Positions 1 to 6,418 of a DNA stretch of 64,000 nucleotides are shown one piece after another. A model generated the notes under the pieces. The model was not told the origin of the DNA, searched no databases, and worked only from the letters and a program-made list of their open reading frames with translations. Source of the DNA: CAYXPR01 sp964467255 (GTDB taxonomy: Bacteria > Pseudomonadota > Alphaproteobacteria > Rickettsiales > RGZB01); the NCBI GenBank assembly GCA_964467255.1, contig CAYXPR010000001.1:185563-249562 (forward strand). Reading direction: 5' to 3'. The first letter of the stretch is position 1. Each line of letters starts with the position of its first letter. A program made the translations under genes and the position numbers.

Positions 1-1
1 T

Positions 2-271
2 CACATTTTTGGCTTTGCAGACGAGCATTTTTACGCCGAGCTTAAGGGACATATTCTGCCGAAAACCAAAGAGCCTTATGCGGTGCTGGGTGTTCACAAA
101 GGCGCATCGGTTGCCGCAATTAAGAAGGCTTACTATAAGGCGGCATCATCGTATCATCCGGATAAGCTGGCATCGGTCGGCTCGAAAGAATTACTCGTGA
201 TTGCCAACCAGCGCATGACGGTGGTGCAGCATGCGTATGAAAGCCTGTCAAAACGCGCGCGGATGCATTAG
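2..271 (+). CDS. djlA: DjlA-like J-domain co-chaperone, C-terminal part
   Basis: This gene enters from the left edge, so only its last 89 codons are visible; the frame is open from base 2 to TAG at 269-271. The visible part is a C-terminal J domain: YAVLGV begins near visible residue 26, a basic helix II (IKKAYYKA) follows, and the HPD tripeptide that stimulates DnaK ATPase is at visible residues 52-54. The sequence after HPD (ANQRM..VQHAYESL) matches the DjlA/TerB type of J protein better than classical DnaJ, because the domain ends the protein with no Gly/Phe or zinc region. In that family the N-terminus carries a TerB domain; that part is outside the window. It lies five bases before the amidase gene, so the two are probably cotranscribed. 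Confidence 0.8.
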   Translation, partial: HIFGFADEHFYAELKGHILPKTKEPYAVLGVHKGASVAAIKKAYYKAASSYHPDKLASVGSKELLVIANQRMTVVQHAYESLSKRARMH

Positions 272-276
272 CCGCC

Positions 277-1014
277 ATGCCAAAAACGCACAAAGCCCCA
301 TCACCGAATTTTGATGATCGCCCCGCAGGCGAGGCGATTGATACGCTGCTGCTGCATTACACGGGAATGAAAACGGCAGATGCGGCGCTAACCCGCCTTG
401 TAGACCCGCAAGCAAAAGTAAGCGCCCATTACATGGTGCACCGGAATGGTGATGTATATGAAATGGTGGCGGAAGAAAAACGCGCATGGCACGCAGGGGT
501 GAGTTTTTGGCGTGGGAAGAATCATTTGAATTCGCGCTCCATCGGCATCGAGATTGATAACCCCGGCCATGAGTTTGGTTATATTCCGTTTACCGAGGTG
601 CAAATGGCATCGGTGGTAAAACTGTGCCAAGGCATTTTAAAACGTCACGCGATTGCACCCCGCAACGTGATTGCCCATTCCGACGTGGCACCTGACCGCA
701 AAGAAGACCCCGGCGAATTATTTGATTGGTCGATGCTGGCGCGTGAAGGCATCGGCTTATTCCCCGCGCTGCCTGCGATGAAAGCGCGCGCGCTGTTCAA
801 ACAGGGCGATAAAGGCGCAGGCGTACTTTCGATGCAGAAACGCCTGCTGGCTTATGGTTATAATGTGCCAGTGACAGGCGAGTTTTGCGCCGCCACTGCC
901 GCCGTGGTGCGCGCCTTTCAGCGCCATTTTGACGGCATCCGCCGCGAGATTGACGGCGTGTGGGACACGCAAGCCGATGAGATGATATCGGCACTCATTA
1001 ATATGGTGGATTAG
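277..1014 (+). CDS. N-acetylmuramoyl-L-alanine amidase (AmpD/AmiD type) with peptidoglycan-binding domain
   Basis: The product is 245 aa. Residues about 20-160 form an Amidase_2 (zinc amidase) domain: the first zinc-ligand His is H27 in LLLHYTG, AHYMVHRNGDVYEMV is the conserved core strand, and IAHSDVAP followed by KEDPGELFDW supplies the second His and the C-terminal ligand and loop. Residues about 170-240 are a PG_binding_1 domain (GDKGAGVLSMQKRL, then a ..FQ helix). Family enzymes cleave the amide between MurNAc (or anhydro-MurNAc) and L-Ala. No signal peptide is visible, which favours a cytoplasmic AmpD-like recycling role, although the binding domain is more usual in exported AmiD-type enzymes. 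The start is ATG five bases after djlA, with no clear ribosome binding site, so coupled translation is likely. Confidence 0.88.
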   Translation: MPKTHKAPSPNFDDRPAGEAIDTLLLHYTGMKTADAALTRLVDPQAKVSAHYMVHRNGDVYEMVAEEKRAWHAGVSFWRGKNHLNSRSIGIEIDNPGHEFGYIPFTEVQMASVVKLCQGILKRHAIAPRNVIAHSDVAPDRKEDPGELFDWSMLAREGIGLFPALPAMKARALFKQGDKGAGVLSMQKRLLAYGYNVPVTGEFCAATAAVVRAFQRHFDGIRREIDGVWDTQADEMISALINMVD

Positions 1015-1023
1015 AAGAAGTAT

Positions 1024-1391
1024 CCAGATGGCCGGTAAGCCGGGTTTTGTCGAGGACAATCATTTATCTGGGATGGCTGTTACCAACCACCTCTAGCAGC
1101 CTACCCGAACAGCAAAGGACGGGGAAAAACCATCCGGCTTACGCCTGCTGTTCCTATTTGGCCTTGCTCCCGGCGGGGTTTTCCATGCCGCGACACATTA
1201 CTGCGCGCGCGGTGCGCTCTTACCGCACCTTTTCACCCTTACCTGCCTGCTTGCGCAAACGGGCGGTATATTTTCTGTGGCACTTTCCCTGGGGTCGCCC
1301 CCGGCGGGTGTTACCCGCCACCGTTTTTCCGTGGAGCCCGGACTTTCCTCTCGCTGCTTTAAGGGCAGAAAGCGATCATCTGGCCATCTGG
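1024..1391 (-). ncRNA. rnpB: RNase P RNA (bacterial class A)
   Basis: Read on the minus strand, the RNA starts near 1391 and ends near 1024. The terminal P1 helix is visible: CCAGATGGCC at the 5' end pairs with GGCCATCTGG at the 3' end. The universally conserved GAGGAAAGTCCGGGCTCC block (P4/CR I) is at 1333-1350. The GGTGGCGGGTAACACCCGCC hairpin follows it. The conserved 3' segment, seen on the + strand as GTCGAGGACAATC, lies at about 1050-1062. RNase P RNA is the catalytic subunit that matures tRNA 5' ends together with RnpA. A position close to mraZ is common in alphaproteobacteria. Overlapping reading frames here are not considered genes. The exact ends are estimated from the P1 pairing. 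Confidence 0.95.
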
Positions 1392-1430
1392 AACGGCGGA
1401 AGATAGCCCCAAATATGCGGAAAAGCAAGC

Positions 1431-2258
1431 CTAGCGGCGAAGTTGCTGGTTTTTGGCACCCGGGCGGCAAGCATCCAGCGCGTGGTATAGATAAGCCGCG
1501 TGGAGGAGGAAATAAATCAGCATGGCGTTTTTGAAAATGCGCACTCCGAGCACCGCCTGAATACCTTCCAACATGAGGAGGGGCGTGGTGGTGACCACCG
1601 CCAGCCGCACGACATCTTTAAAGGTAAGACCGGTTTTCAGCACGTTGCTGATAAGCAAACCCGCGCCGCCCAGCACAAAGGCATTCACCGTGAGGAAGAT
1701 GAACATATAGATCATGTTGCTCGGCAGCATGATGAGCGGCAGCCAGCGCATAACGGGCATGAGTGCTTCTTTGTTAATGACGCCATCTTCAATTTTGGCG
1801 AAATCGGCACGGACGATGTCTTTCTTGCCGCTTTTGGTAATAAAGGCCTTGTCAGTAATCAGCGCCACGGCGGCAGAGCCCGCGAGAGAAGTGACCTTGC
1901 CCGTGGTATCGATAATCATGAACGGGTCCTGCGAGTAAGGATTCTTTATAATATAGGGCTGCGGCACATCGGTGCGCGCCACGCCGTTTTCAATAATGAT
2001 TTCCGGAAACTCATTGATGATGGAAAGGAACACTGTGTTGGTGAGGCTCTGGAAGCTGGCGCCCGCAAAACCTTCGTTCACCGCCCGTTCTGGTTTAAAG
2101 GTGATGGTTTGCACCAAGGCTGTGCCACCGCCAAAAATAATAATCATCAGCAGCATGAAAATAAGGCCTAAGCCTTTCCAGCGGCGGGCAACGTCGCGGT
2201 AAAACCCCTCGGAATAAAGGGAGAGGCCAATGGCCTTAATATAAGAGTAGCGGTTCAT
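1431..2258 (-). CDS. DUF1189-like integral membrane protein
   Basis: The product is 275 aa and resembles the DUF1189 family of membrane proteins of unknown function. It opens with a short basic N-terminus (residues 1-27, containing a typical YSEGFYRDVARRWKG stretch) and a first membrane helix at about 28-50. An extracytoplasmic region of about 120 residues follows, including a repeated pattern of short strands (IIENGV, PYIIKNP, FMIIDTTG). Three to four C-terminal membrane helices occupy about 172-265. It is transcribed away from mraZ and towards rnpB, with no partner gene on the same strand. The family assignment is by sequence pattern only; function is unknown. Confidence 0.72.
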   Translation of the reverse strand: MNRYSYIKAIGLSLYSEGFYRDVARRWKGLGLIFMLLMIIIFGGGTALVQTITFKPERAVNEGFAGASFQSLTNTVFLSIINEFPEIIIENGVARTDVPQPYIIKNPYSQDPFMIIDTTGKVTSLAGSAAVALITDKAFITKSGKKDIVRADFAKIEDGVINKEALMPVMRWLPLIMLPSNMIYMFIFLTVNAFVLGGAGLLISNVLKTGLTFKDVVRLAVVTTTPLLMLEGIQAVLGVRIFKNAMLIYFLLHAAYLYHALDACRPGAKNQQLRR

Positions 2259-2281
2259 TGATAGTTGTCTTTCTTTACTTG

Positions 2282-2331
2282 GTTCCCGTTCGGGCGTGCC
2301 GCCCTCACATGGAACGCCGCCGTACGCGGCG
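2282..2331. repeat. GC-rich nested inverted repeats between DUF1189 gene and mraZ
   Basis: Two compact hairpins stand side by side. In the first, GTTCC (2282-2286) pairs with GGAAC (2311-2315) and encloses GGGCG-TGC-CGCCC (2292-2304). The second is CGCCGC-CGTAC-GCGGCG (2315-2331). They lie 24 bases upstream of the DUF1189 start, in its probable 5' leader on the minus strand. They could be a REP-like palindromic element or a leader RNA structure; the sequence alone does not decide. Confidence 0.5.
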
Positions 2332-2348
2332 GGCTGACGGCTCTCATT

Positions 2349-2369
2349 AAAAAAACGCCAAAAATGGCG
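2349..2369 (-). terminator. Possible intrinsic terminator or attenuator, leftward
   Basis: On the minus strand CGCCA-TTTT-TGGCG is followed directly by seven T residues. The stem is only five pairs, so it is a weak candidate. It would stop leftward transcription arising in the mraZ promoter region before it reaches the DUF1189 gene. Confidence 0.35.
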
Positions 2370-2464
2370 GAAATCCTCATGGGAGCGCGTGGGAAGATAG
2401 CATAATTGCCTACAATTTTAAATAAAATCGAACATTTTGTTGGGGGTATAACCCCATATTTCAC

Positions 2465-2491
2465 TTGCCATAGACCATCAAAAGGGATAAT
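2465..2491 (+). promoter_or_regulatory. Candidate dcw (mraZ) promoter
   Basis: TTGCCA at 2465-2470 resembles a -35 box and GATAAT at 2486-2491 a -10 box, with a 15-base spacer (16 if ATAATT is the -10). It lies about 125 bases before mraZ and immediately upstream of the MraZ-type repeats, the same order as in characterised mra promoters. The remainder of the 357-base gap between the DUF1189 gene and mraZ holds only the hairpins listed separately. Confidence 0.45.
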
Positions 2492-2492
2492 T

Positions 2493-2528
2493 TCCCATCT
2501 ATACCCATGCCAGCCCATGTTTACCCCA
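2493..2528. promoter_or_regulatory. MraZ-binding repeats (TGGGN direct repeats)
   Basis: On the minus strand TGGGA, TGGGT and TGGGC recur with exact 10-base spacing (their CCCA complements start at 2494, 2504 and 2514). A fourth TGGGG lies one base further out (CCCA at 2525-2528). TGGGN repeats separated by five bases are the known operator of MraZ, which autoregulates the mra/dcw operon. The block is just downstream of the inferred promoter and upstream of mraZ, as expected for autorepression. Confidence 0.8.
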
Positions 2529-2615
2529 TAAGGGACCAAAATGCGGCAGGCAGGAGAGGGAACCAAGGGAAAACAAGGCAGGTAGCTATGTTTTTCCGCG
2601 GAAGGAATAGGGAAA

Positions 2616-3080
2616 ATGGCGCTCTTTTTATCGACATACGTCAATAAAATTGACAAGAAAGGCAGGGTCTCGGTGCCCGCGCAGTTCCGTGCTGTGCTCG
2701 CTAATGAAAATTTCCCCGGCATTATTGCCTACGCCTCATTTGTGAATCCATGTGTAGAAGCCTGCGGCATTCAGCGCATTGAGCGTATGGCCGAAAGCAT
2801 CGACAGCCTCGACCCGTTCTCAGATCAGCGCGACGCATTCGCTACCAGCATTCTAGGCGGTTCGGTGCAGTTGCCGTTTGACAGCGAAGGCCGCGTGGTG
2901 ATTCCAGAAGACCTGATGAAAGAATCTGGCCTTGTTGAGCAAGCTGTGTTCGTGGGCAAAGGCGCCACGTTTGAAATCTGGTCGCCGAAAACATTCGAGC
3001 AATATGCAGAAAAAGCACGCAACCTTGCTAAGCAAGAACGCGGATTGCTGCGTCTTTCGCCGAAAGGGGGTCAGTCATGA
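2616..3080 (+). CDS. mraZ: MraZ transcriptional regulator of the dcw cluster
   Basis: The product is 154 aa, the usual size for MraZ. It contains two SpoVT-AbrB-like halves: residues about 5-55 (YVNKIDKKGRVSVPAQFR) and about 80-125 (LPFDSEGRVVIPEDL). The DKKGR and DSEGR turns are the conserved DNA-contacting loops of the family. MraZ forms a ring-shaped oligomer that binds TGGGN repeats and represses its own operon; four such repeats lie 90-120 bases upstream. The start ATG at 2616 is preceded by a purine-rich AAGGAATAGGG. It ends in an ATGA overlap with rsmH, so it is the first gene of the cell wall and division operon. Confidence 0.97.
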   Translation: MALFLSTYVNKIDKKGRVSVPAQFRAVLANENFPGIIAYASFVNPCVEACGIQRIERMAESIDSLDPFSDQRDAFATSILGGSVQLPFDSEGRVVIPEDLMKESGLVEQAVFVGKGATFEIWSPKTFEQYAEKARNLAKQERGLLRLSPKGGQS

Positions 3081-4063
3081 ACGCTCCCCGTATGACCTAT
3101 GCGTTAAAAGAAATGAATCACAATCCGGTGCTGATTAACGAAGTGCTGGAAAACATGGCGCCGAAAGACGGCGAAGTCTATGTGGATGGCACGTTCGGTG
3201 CTGGCGGTTACACCAAGGCGCTGCTGAAATCCGCCAAGTGCAAAGTATTCGGCATCGACCGCGACCCGTTCGTGGAAGTGTTCGTTGAAAAAGTGTCAGA
3301 AGAATATGCAGACCGCTTCACTTTCCTTTCCGGCAAGTTCGGCGACATGCAGCTTTTATTGCAGGCAGAGGGCGTAACGCAAGTGAACGGCGTGGTGTTG
3401 GACATTGGCGTTTCATCGATGCAGCTGGAAACGCCGCGCCGCGGCTTTTCCTTCATGAATGATGGCCCGCTGGATATGCGTATGGATACCGAGGGCGCCA
3501 CGGCGGCCGATATTGTGAACGGTGCCAAGGAGGAGGAACTCGCTGGCATCATATTCAAGTTCGGCGGTGAGCGTTTTTCGCGCAAAATAGCGCGTGCTAT
3601 CGTGACAGCACGGGGTCACGAACCAATTACGCGCACGGGCCAGCTGGCAGATATTATCCGTCGCGCTGTGCGCACCTATAACGATACGATTGATCCTGCC
3701 ACGCGTACATTTCAGGCGCTGCGCATCTGGGTGAATGATGAGCTGGGCGAGCTTGCCAACGCACTGGAAGGTGCAGAGCGCGTGCTGGCACCGGGTGGCC
3801 GCCTTGTGGTGGTTTCGTTCCACTCGGAAGAAGACGCCATCGTGAAACAATTTTTAAAAGAACGCAGCGGCAGAGCTGACAGCGTATCGCGCCATCAGCC
3901 CATGCCCAATGCCAACCGTGTTCCCCCCACGTTTTCACTTCTTTCCCCAAAGGCAGTGAAAGCGAGTTCCCAAGAGGTGGCCGCAAATCCAAGGGCGCGT
4001 TCTGCGCGTCTGCGGGCGGCCACCCGCACCTCCGCAAAACCACGCGGGCAGAAGGAGATTTAG
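3077..4063 (+). CDS. rsmH: 16S rRNA (cytosine1402-N4)-methyltransferase RsmH
   Basis: The product is 328 aa, typical for RsmH (MraW), which methylates N4 of C1402 in the P site of 16S rRNA using S-adenosylmethionine. The SAM-binding loop is DGTFGAGGYT near residues 38-47; GVSSMQLETPRRGFSF and the GGERFSRKIARAI segment are family hallmarks. The conserved C-terminal block EVAANPRARSARLR is intact near the end, so this copy is full length. The start overlaps the mraZ stop (ATGA). An alternative in-frame ATG lies at 3110 (MNHNPVL), closer to where many homologues begin. The last 222 bases are repeated, without gaps, immediately downstream (4096-4317). Confidence 0.96.
   Translation: MNAPRMTYALKEMNHNPVLINEVLENMAPKDGEVYVDGTFGAGGYTKALLKSAKCKVFGIDRDPFVEVFVEKVSEEYADRFTFLSGKFGDMQLLLQAEGVTQVNGVVLDIGVSSMQLETPRRGFSFMNDGPLDMRMDTEGATAADIVNGAKEEELAGIIFKFGGERFSRKIARAIVTARGHEPITRTGQLADIIRRAVRTYNDTIDPATRTFQALRIWVNDELGELANALEGAERVLAPGGRLVVVSFHSEEDAIVKQFLKERSGRADSVSRHQPMPNANRVPPTFSLLSPKAVKASSQEVAANPRARSARLRAATRTSAKPRGQKEI
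3842..4063 (+). repeat. Parental copy of 254-bp-period tandem duplication (rsmH 3' end)
   Basis: This segment encodes the RsmH C-terminus and aligns to 4096-4317 with no insertion or deletion. GTGAAA starts are at 3842 and 4096, GTTCCCCCCACG at 3920 and 4174, a 24-base identical block at 3962 and 4216, GCGGCCACC at 4016 and 4270, and both copies end in TAG at 4063 and 4317. Each is followed by a ribosome binding site-like GGAG and ATGAAA (4066 and 4320). The period is 254 bases throughout. Confidence 0.88.
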
Positions 4064-4065
4064 TG

Positions 4066-4317
4066 ATGAAAAAATTATTCAACGCTTTTGCCGCAGTGAA
4101 AAAGATGATTACCGAACGCAGCAACGCCGAGGAAGCCTTTGTACGCAAAGCACCGCGTTTGCAAGCCAGCAGTGTTCCCCCCACGCTTCTACTTCTGACC
4201 CAAAAGGTAGTAGAGGCGAGTTCCCAAGAGGTGGCCGCACAACCCGGAATGCACCCCATGCATCTCGGGGCGGCCACCCACCCCATCGCGCATTCGTGGG
4301 AACGTAAAGGAGTTTAG
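4066..4317 (+). CDS. Short ORF derived from the rsmH C-terminus, function unknown
   Basis: This 83-codon frame lies between rsmH and ftsL. After about ten codons of its own (MKKLFNAFAA) its product aligns to the last 73 residues of RsmH over its whole length: VKKMITERS against VKQFLKERS, and VPPTLLLLTQKVVEASSQEV against VPPTFSLLSPKAVKASSQEV. The hallmark NPRARSARLR has become QPGMHPMHLG, so it cannot serve as an RsmH tail. It has a good ribosome binding site (AAGGAG, eight bases before ATG 4066; GTG 4063 is an alternative) and stays open, so it may be translated or may be a relic kept open by chance. It has no membrane segment. Its origin is a tandem duplication; any function is unknown. Confidence 0.55.
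   Translation: MKKLFNAFAAVKKMITERSNAEEAFVRKAPRLQASSVPPTLLLLTQKVVEASSQEVAAQPGMHPMHLGAATHPIAHSWERKGV
4096..4317 (+). repeat. Derived copy of the rsmH 3'-end duplication
   Basis: This is the second copy of the 254-base-period tandem duplication (first copy 3842-4063). Divergence is concentrated outside three conserved islands: GTTCCCCCCACG, the 24-base block at 4216-4239, and GCGGCCACC. Within the two hairpins the differences mostly preserve base pairing (see the structured element at 4174-4303). Confidence 0.85.
4174..4303 (+). other. Structured palindromic element with covarying hairpins upstream of ftsL
   Basis: The outer stem pairs GTTCCC...ACG (4174-4185) with CGTGGGAAC (4295-4303). Hairpin 1 pairs CTTCTACT with AGTAGAGG (4186-4216). 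Hairpin 2 pairs GGTGGCCGC (4230-4238) with GCGGCCACC (4270-4278) and carries an inner ATGCA/TGCAT stem. Compared with the parent in rsmH, the hairpin 1 stem has two full compensatory exchanges (T-A to C-G and C-G to T-A) plus two wobble changes. Hairpin 2 has C-G to T-A, G-C to A-T and G-T to A-T. It ends 16 bases before ftsL, so it would sit in the ftsL leader. It may be an RNA structure or a REP/RPE-like element. Confidence 0.55.
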
Positions 4318-4319
4318 GT

Positions 4320-4670
4320 ATGAAACGTAAAGCATTCGTTATTGGTACGGTCATGTTCTGCGCACTGGCGTTTGCGGTGTTCAAAGTGGAATATAAAGTG
4401 CGCTCGCTGCGCGCCGAGCTGGCGGAAGTGAATCGCCAGATTCTGCAAAATTATGAAGACATCCACGTGCTGAAAACCGAATGGGTGTATTTAAATAGTC
4501 CGCAGCGCGTGAAAGAACTTGCCAGCCGTTACTTGGATATGGATTATGTGAATTACGCGCAGCTGCGTGGTGTGGAAACCATCCCAGCGATGCCGATTAT
4601 GATCAGCCAAAACAAAGACACGGCGCCGGTTAAAGTGGCACGTGTATATGCCGGGGGTAATAGGGAGTGA
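4320..4670 (+). CDS. ftsL: Cell division protein FtsL
   Basis: The product is 116 aa, bitopic: a short basic N-terminus (MKRK), one membrane helix at about residues 5-22, then a periplasmic heptad-patterned helix (VRSLRAELAEVNRQILQNYEDIHVLKTE, quoted in parts) ending near residue 65. The motif LNSPQRVKELASRYL is the conserved FtsL segment. FtsL forms a coiled-coil complex with FtsB and FtsQ that activates FtsWI septal synthesis; no ftsB is in this window. The start ATG is preceded by AAAGGAG. It ends in a GTGA overlap with ftsI. The gene family evolves quickly, so position between rsmH and ftsI is part of the evidence. Confidence 0.88.
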   Translation: MKRKAFVIGTVMFCALAFAVFKVEYKVRSLRAELAEVNRQILQNYEDIHVLKTEWVYLNSPQRVKELASRYLDMDYVNYAQLRGVETIPAMPIMISQNKDTAPVKVARVYAGGNRE

Positions 4671-6418
4671 GTATCGGAAGAGATTTCGGTCATGCACATA
4701 ACAAAAAGTTTGTTTCGGTTGATGGTGCTGTAAAACAAACTCTGGATATCAGCCGCCCTCGTATTATTTTCATCTGCGCCTTTTTCTGCCTCGCTTACAT
4801 CGCCTTAGCAATTCGTTTACTAGAACTTGGCACCGCCGGTAGTGCCGAAGAGGTAATGAATCGCCGCGTGGTGCCGATGATGCCAGAGTTTCATCTTTCG
4901 CGCGGTGCGATTGTGGATCGCAATGGCGAAATGATTGCCACGAACCTCACCACCGCCTCGCTCTATGCCAATGCCCGTGAAGTGATTGATGCCGAAGAGG
5001 CGGCCAAACAGCTTACGCATGTTTTTCCGTCGCTGAGCTACCAAGAGCTGCATGAAAAACTAACGTCTAAAAAATCCTTCGTATGGCTGAAACGTAAAAT
5101 TACGCCGAAAGAGCAGGAAGTGGTCAATACGCTTGGCATTCCCGGCTTATATTTCCAGCGTGAAGAAAAGCGCGTTTATCCGCACGGCAATGTGGTGTCG
5201 CATGTTTTAGGCATGGTCGGCATGGATGGCCGCGGGCTGATGGGTATCGAAAAATCGTATGATGCTTATCTGCAGTCGGAAGAAAACATGACGCATCCGC
5301 TGGTGCTTTCGATGGATGTGCGCGTGCAGAATATTTTGCACGAAGAGCTTATGTCGGCGATGCATCAGTTCCGTGCACTAGGTGCTGCGGGCGTGATTAT
5401 GGATGCCAATAATGGTGAGGTGATTGCCATGGCATCGCTGCCGGATTTTGACCCCAATAACCCCGCCCGAGTGGATCAGGAAGCTACATTTAATCGCGCC
5501 ACGCTAGGTGTGTATGAAATGGGTTCCACGTTTAAGGCATTTACCACCGCGCAGGCGCTAGACCAAAAAATTGTGAAGCTGAACGATAGTTACGATGCCA
5601 CTAAGCCATTGGTGTTTGGCCGCCACCGCATCAGCGACTTTCACCCCGAAAACCGCTGGTTGACCATTCCGGAAATTTTTGTGCATTCCTCAAACATCGG
5701 CACGGCGCGCATGGCGATTGATATCGGCGAAAAGCGCCAACGTGCGTTTATGGAAAAGCTGGGAATGCTGAAGCCGCTCGCAACCGATTTACCAGAACGC
5801 GGTAGCCCATTATTCCCTGAAAAATGGCGCCGCATTAACGCGATGACGATTGCCTATGGCCACGGTATTGCGGTAACGCCGATGCATCTGGTGCGCGCCA
5901 CTGCGGCGATGGTAAACGGCGGCTACCTGATGACGCCGACCTTCGTAAAGCAGAAAGACGGAGAGCCATTGGTGAAAGAACAGGTTATCAACAACCGCAC
6001 CTCTGCCATTATGCGCAAGCTCTACCAAAAAGTGGTGTATGAGGGTACGGGCGGCAAGGCAAAAGCAGAAGGTTATCTGGTGGGCGGCAAAACCGGTACG
6101 GCGGAAAAGCTAGAAAATGGGCGCTATAAGCCCGGTGCCACGCTTTCCTCCTTTGTGGGTGCATTCCCGATTGATAACCCGCAATATGTGATTTTCGTGG
6201 TGGTGGACGAACCTAAGGGTGATGCCTCTACCTTTGGTTTCGCAACGGGTGGCTACACAGCCGCGCCAGTGGTGGGTTCAGTGGTAAGGCGTATCGCCCC
6301 GATGCTTGGCATTATGCCAACGGTGATTCAGCAGGAGGCAGCCATTAGCCCCAAGGCTTCGGCTAAGGCGAAGGCAGGTGCAGCTCATGTGAAGGAGCCC
6401 GCCCTTGCAGCTAACTAA
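4667..6418 (+). CDS. ftsI: Peptidoglycan D,D-transpeptidase FtsI (PBP3)
   Basis: The product is 583 aa. A membrane anchor lies at about residues 34-52. The PBP dimerization domain (LSRGAIVDRNGEMIATN) follows, then the transpeptidase domain with S287-T-F-K290 (catalytic serine), S341-S-N343 and K475-T-G. It cross-links septal peptidoglycan as partner of FtsW in the inner membrane. It starts with GTG in a GTGA overlap with the ftsL stop, so translation is coupled. The C-terminal 35 residues are Ala/Lys-rich and probably disordered. The usual length for alphaproteobacterial FtsI is 560-600, so the protein is complete. Confidence 0.97.
   Translation: MSIGRDFGHAHNKKFVSVDGAVKQTLDISRPRIIFICAFFCLAYIALAIRLLELGTAGSAEEVMNRRVVPMMPEFHLSRGAIVDRNGEMIATNLTTASLYANAREVIDAEEAAKQLTHVFPSLSYQELHEKLTSKKSFVWLKRKITPKEQEVVNTLGIPGLYFQREEKRVYPHGNVVSHVLGMVGMDGRGLMGIEKSYDAYLQSEENMTHPLVLSMDVRVQNILHEELMSAMHQFRALGAAGVIMDANNGEVIAMASLPDFDPNNPARVDQEATFNRATLGVYEMGSTFKAFTTAQALDQKIVKLNDSYDATKPLVFGRHRISDFHPENRWLTIPEIFVHSSNIGTARMAIDIGEKRQRAFMEKLGMLKPLATDLPERGSPLFPEKWRRINAMTIAYGHGIAVTPMHLVRATAAMVNGGYLMTPTFVKQKDGEPLVKEQVINNRTSAIMRKLYQKVVYEGTGGKAKAEGYLVGGKTGTAEKLENGRYKPGATLSSFVGAFPIDNPQYVIFVVVDEPKGDASTFGFATGGYTAAPVVGSVVRRIAPMLGIMPTVIQQEAAISPKASAKAKAGAAHVKEPALAAN

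Noticed and set aside
1047..1534. Open frames on both strands (for example 1047-1406 + and 1198-1470 -)
   Set aside because: They lie over the RNase P RNA gene, whose conserved blocks and P1 pairing explain the sequence; products have no family features.
1500..2171. 223-codon + strand frame
   Set aside because: Antisense to the DUF1189-like gene; His/Gln/Arg-rich shadow product with no ribosome binding site.
3920..4030. Insertion of a mobile palindromic element into rsmH
   Set aside because: The hairpin-forming part of this copy encodes the native conserved RsmH tail (EVAANPRARSARLR), so no insertion is needed; duplication from rsmH explains the second copy.
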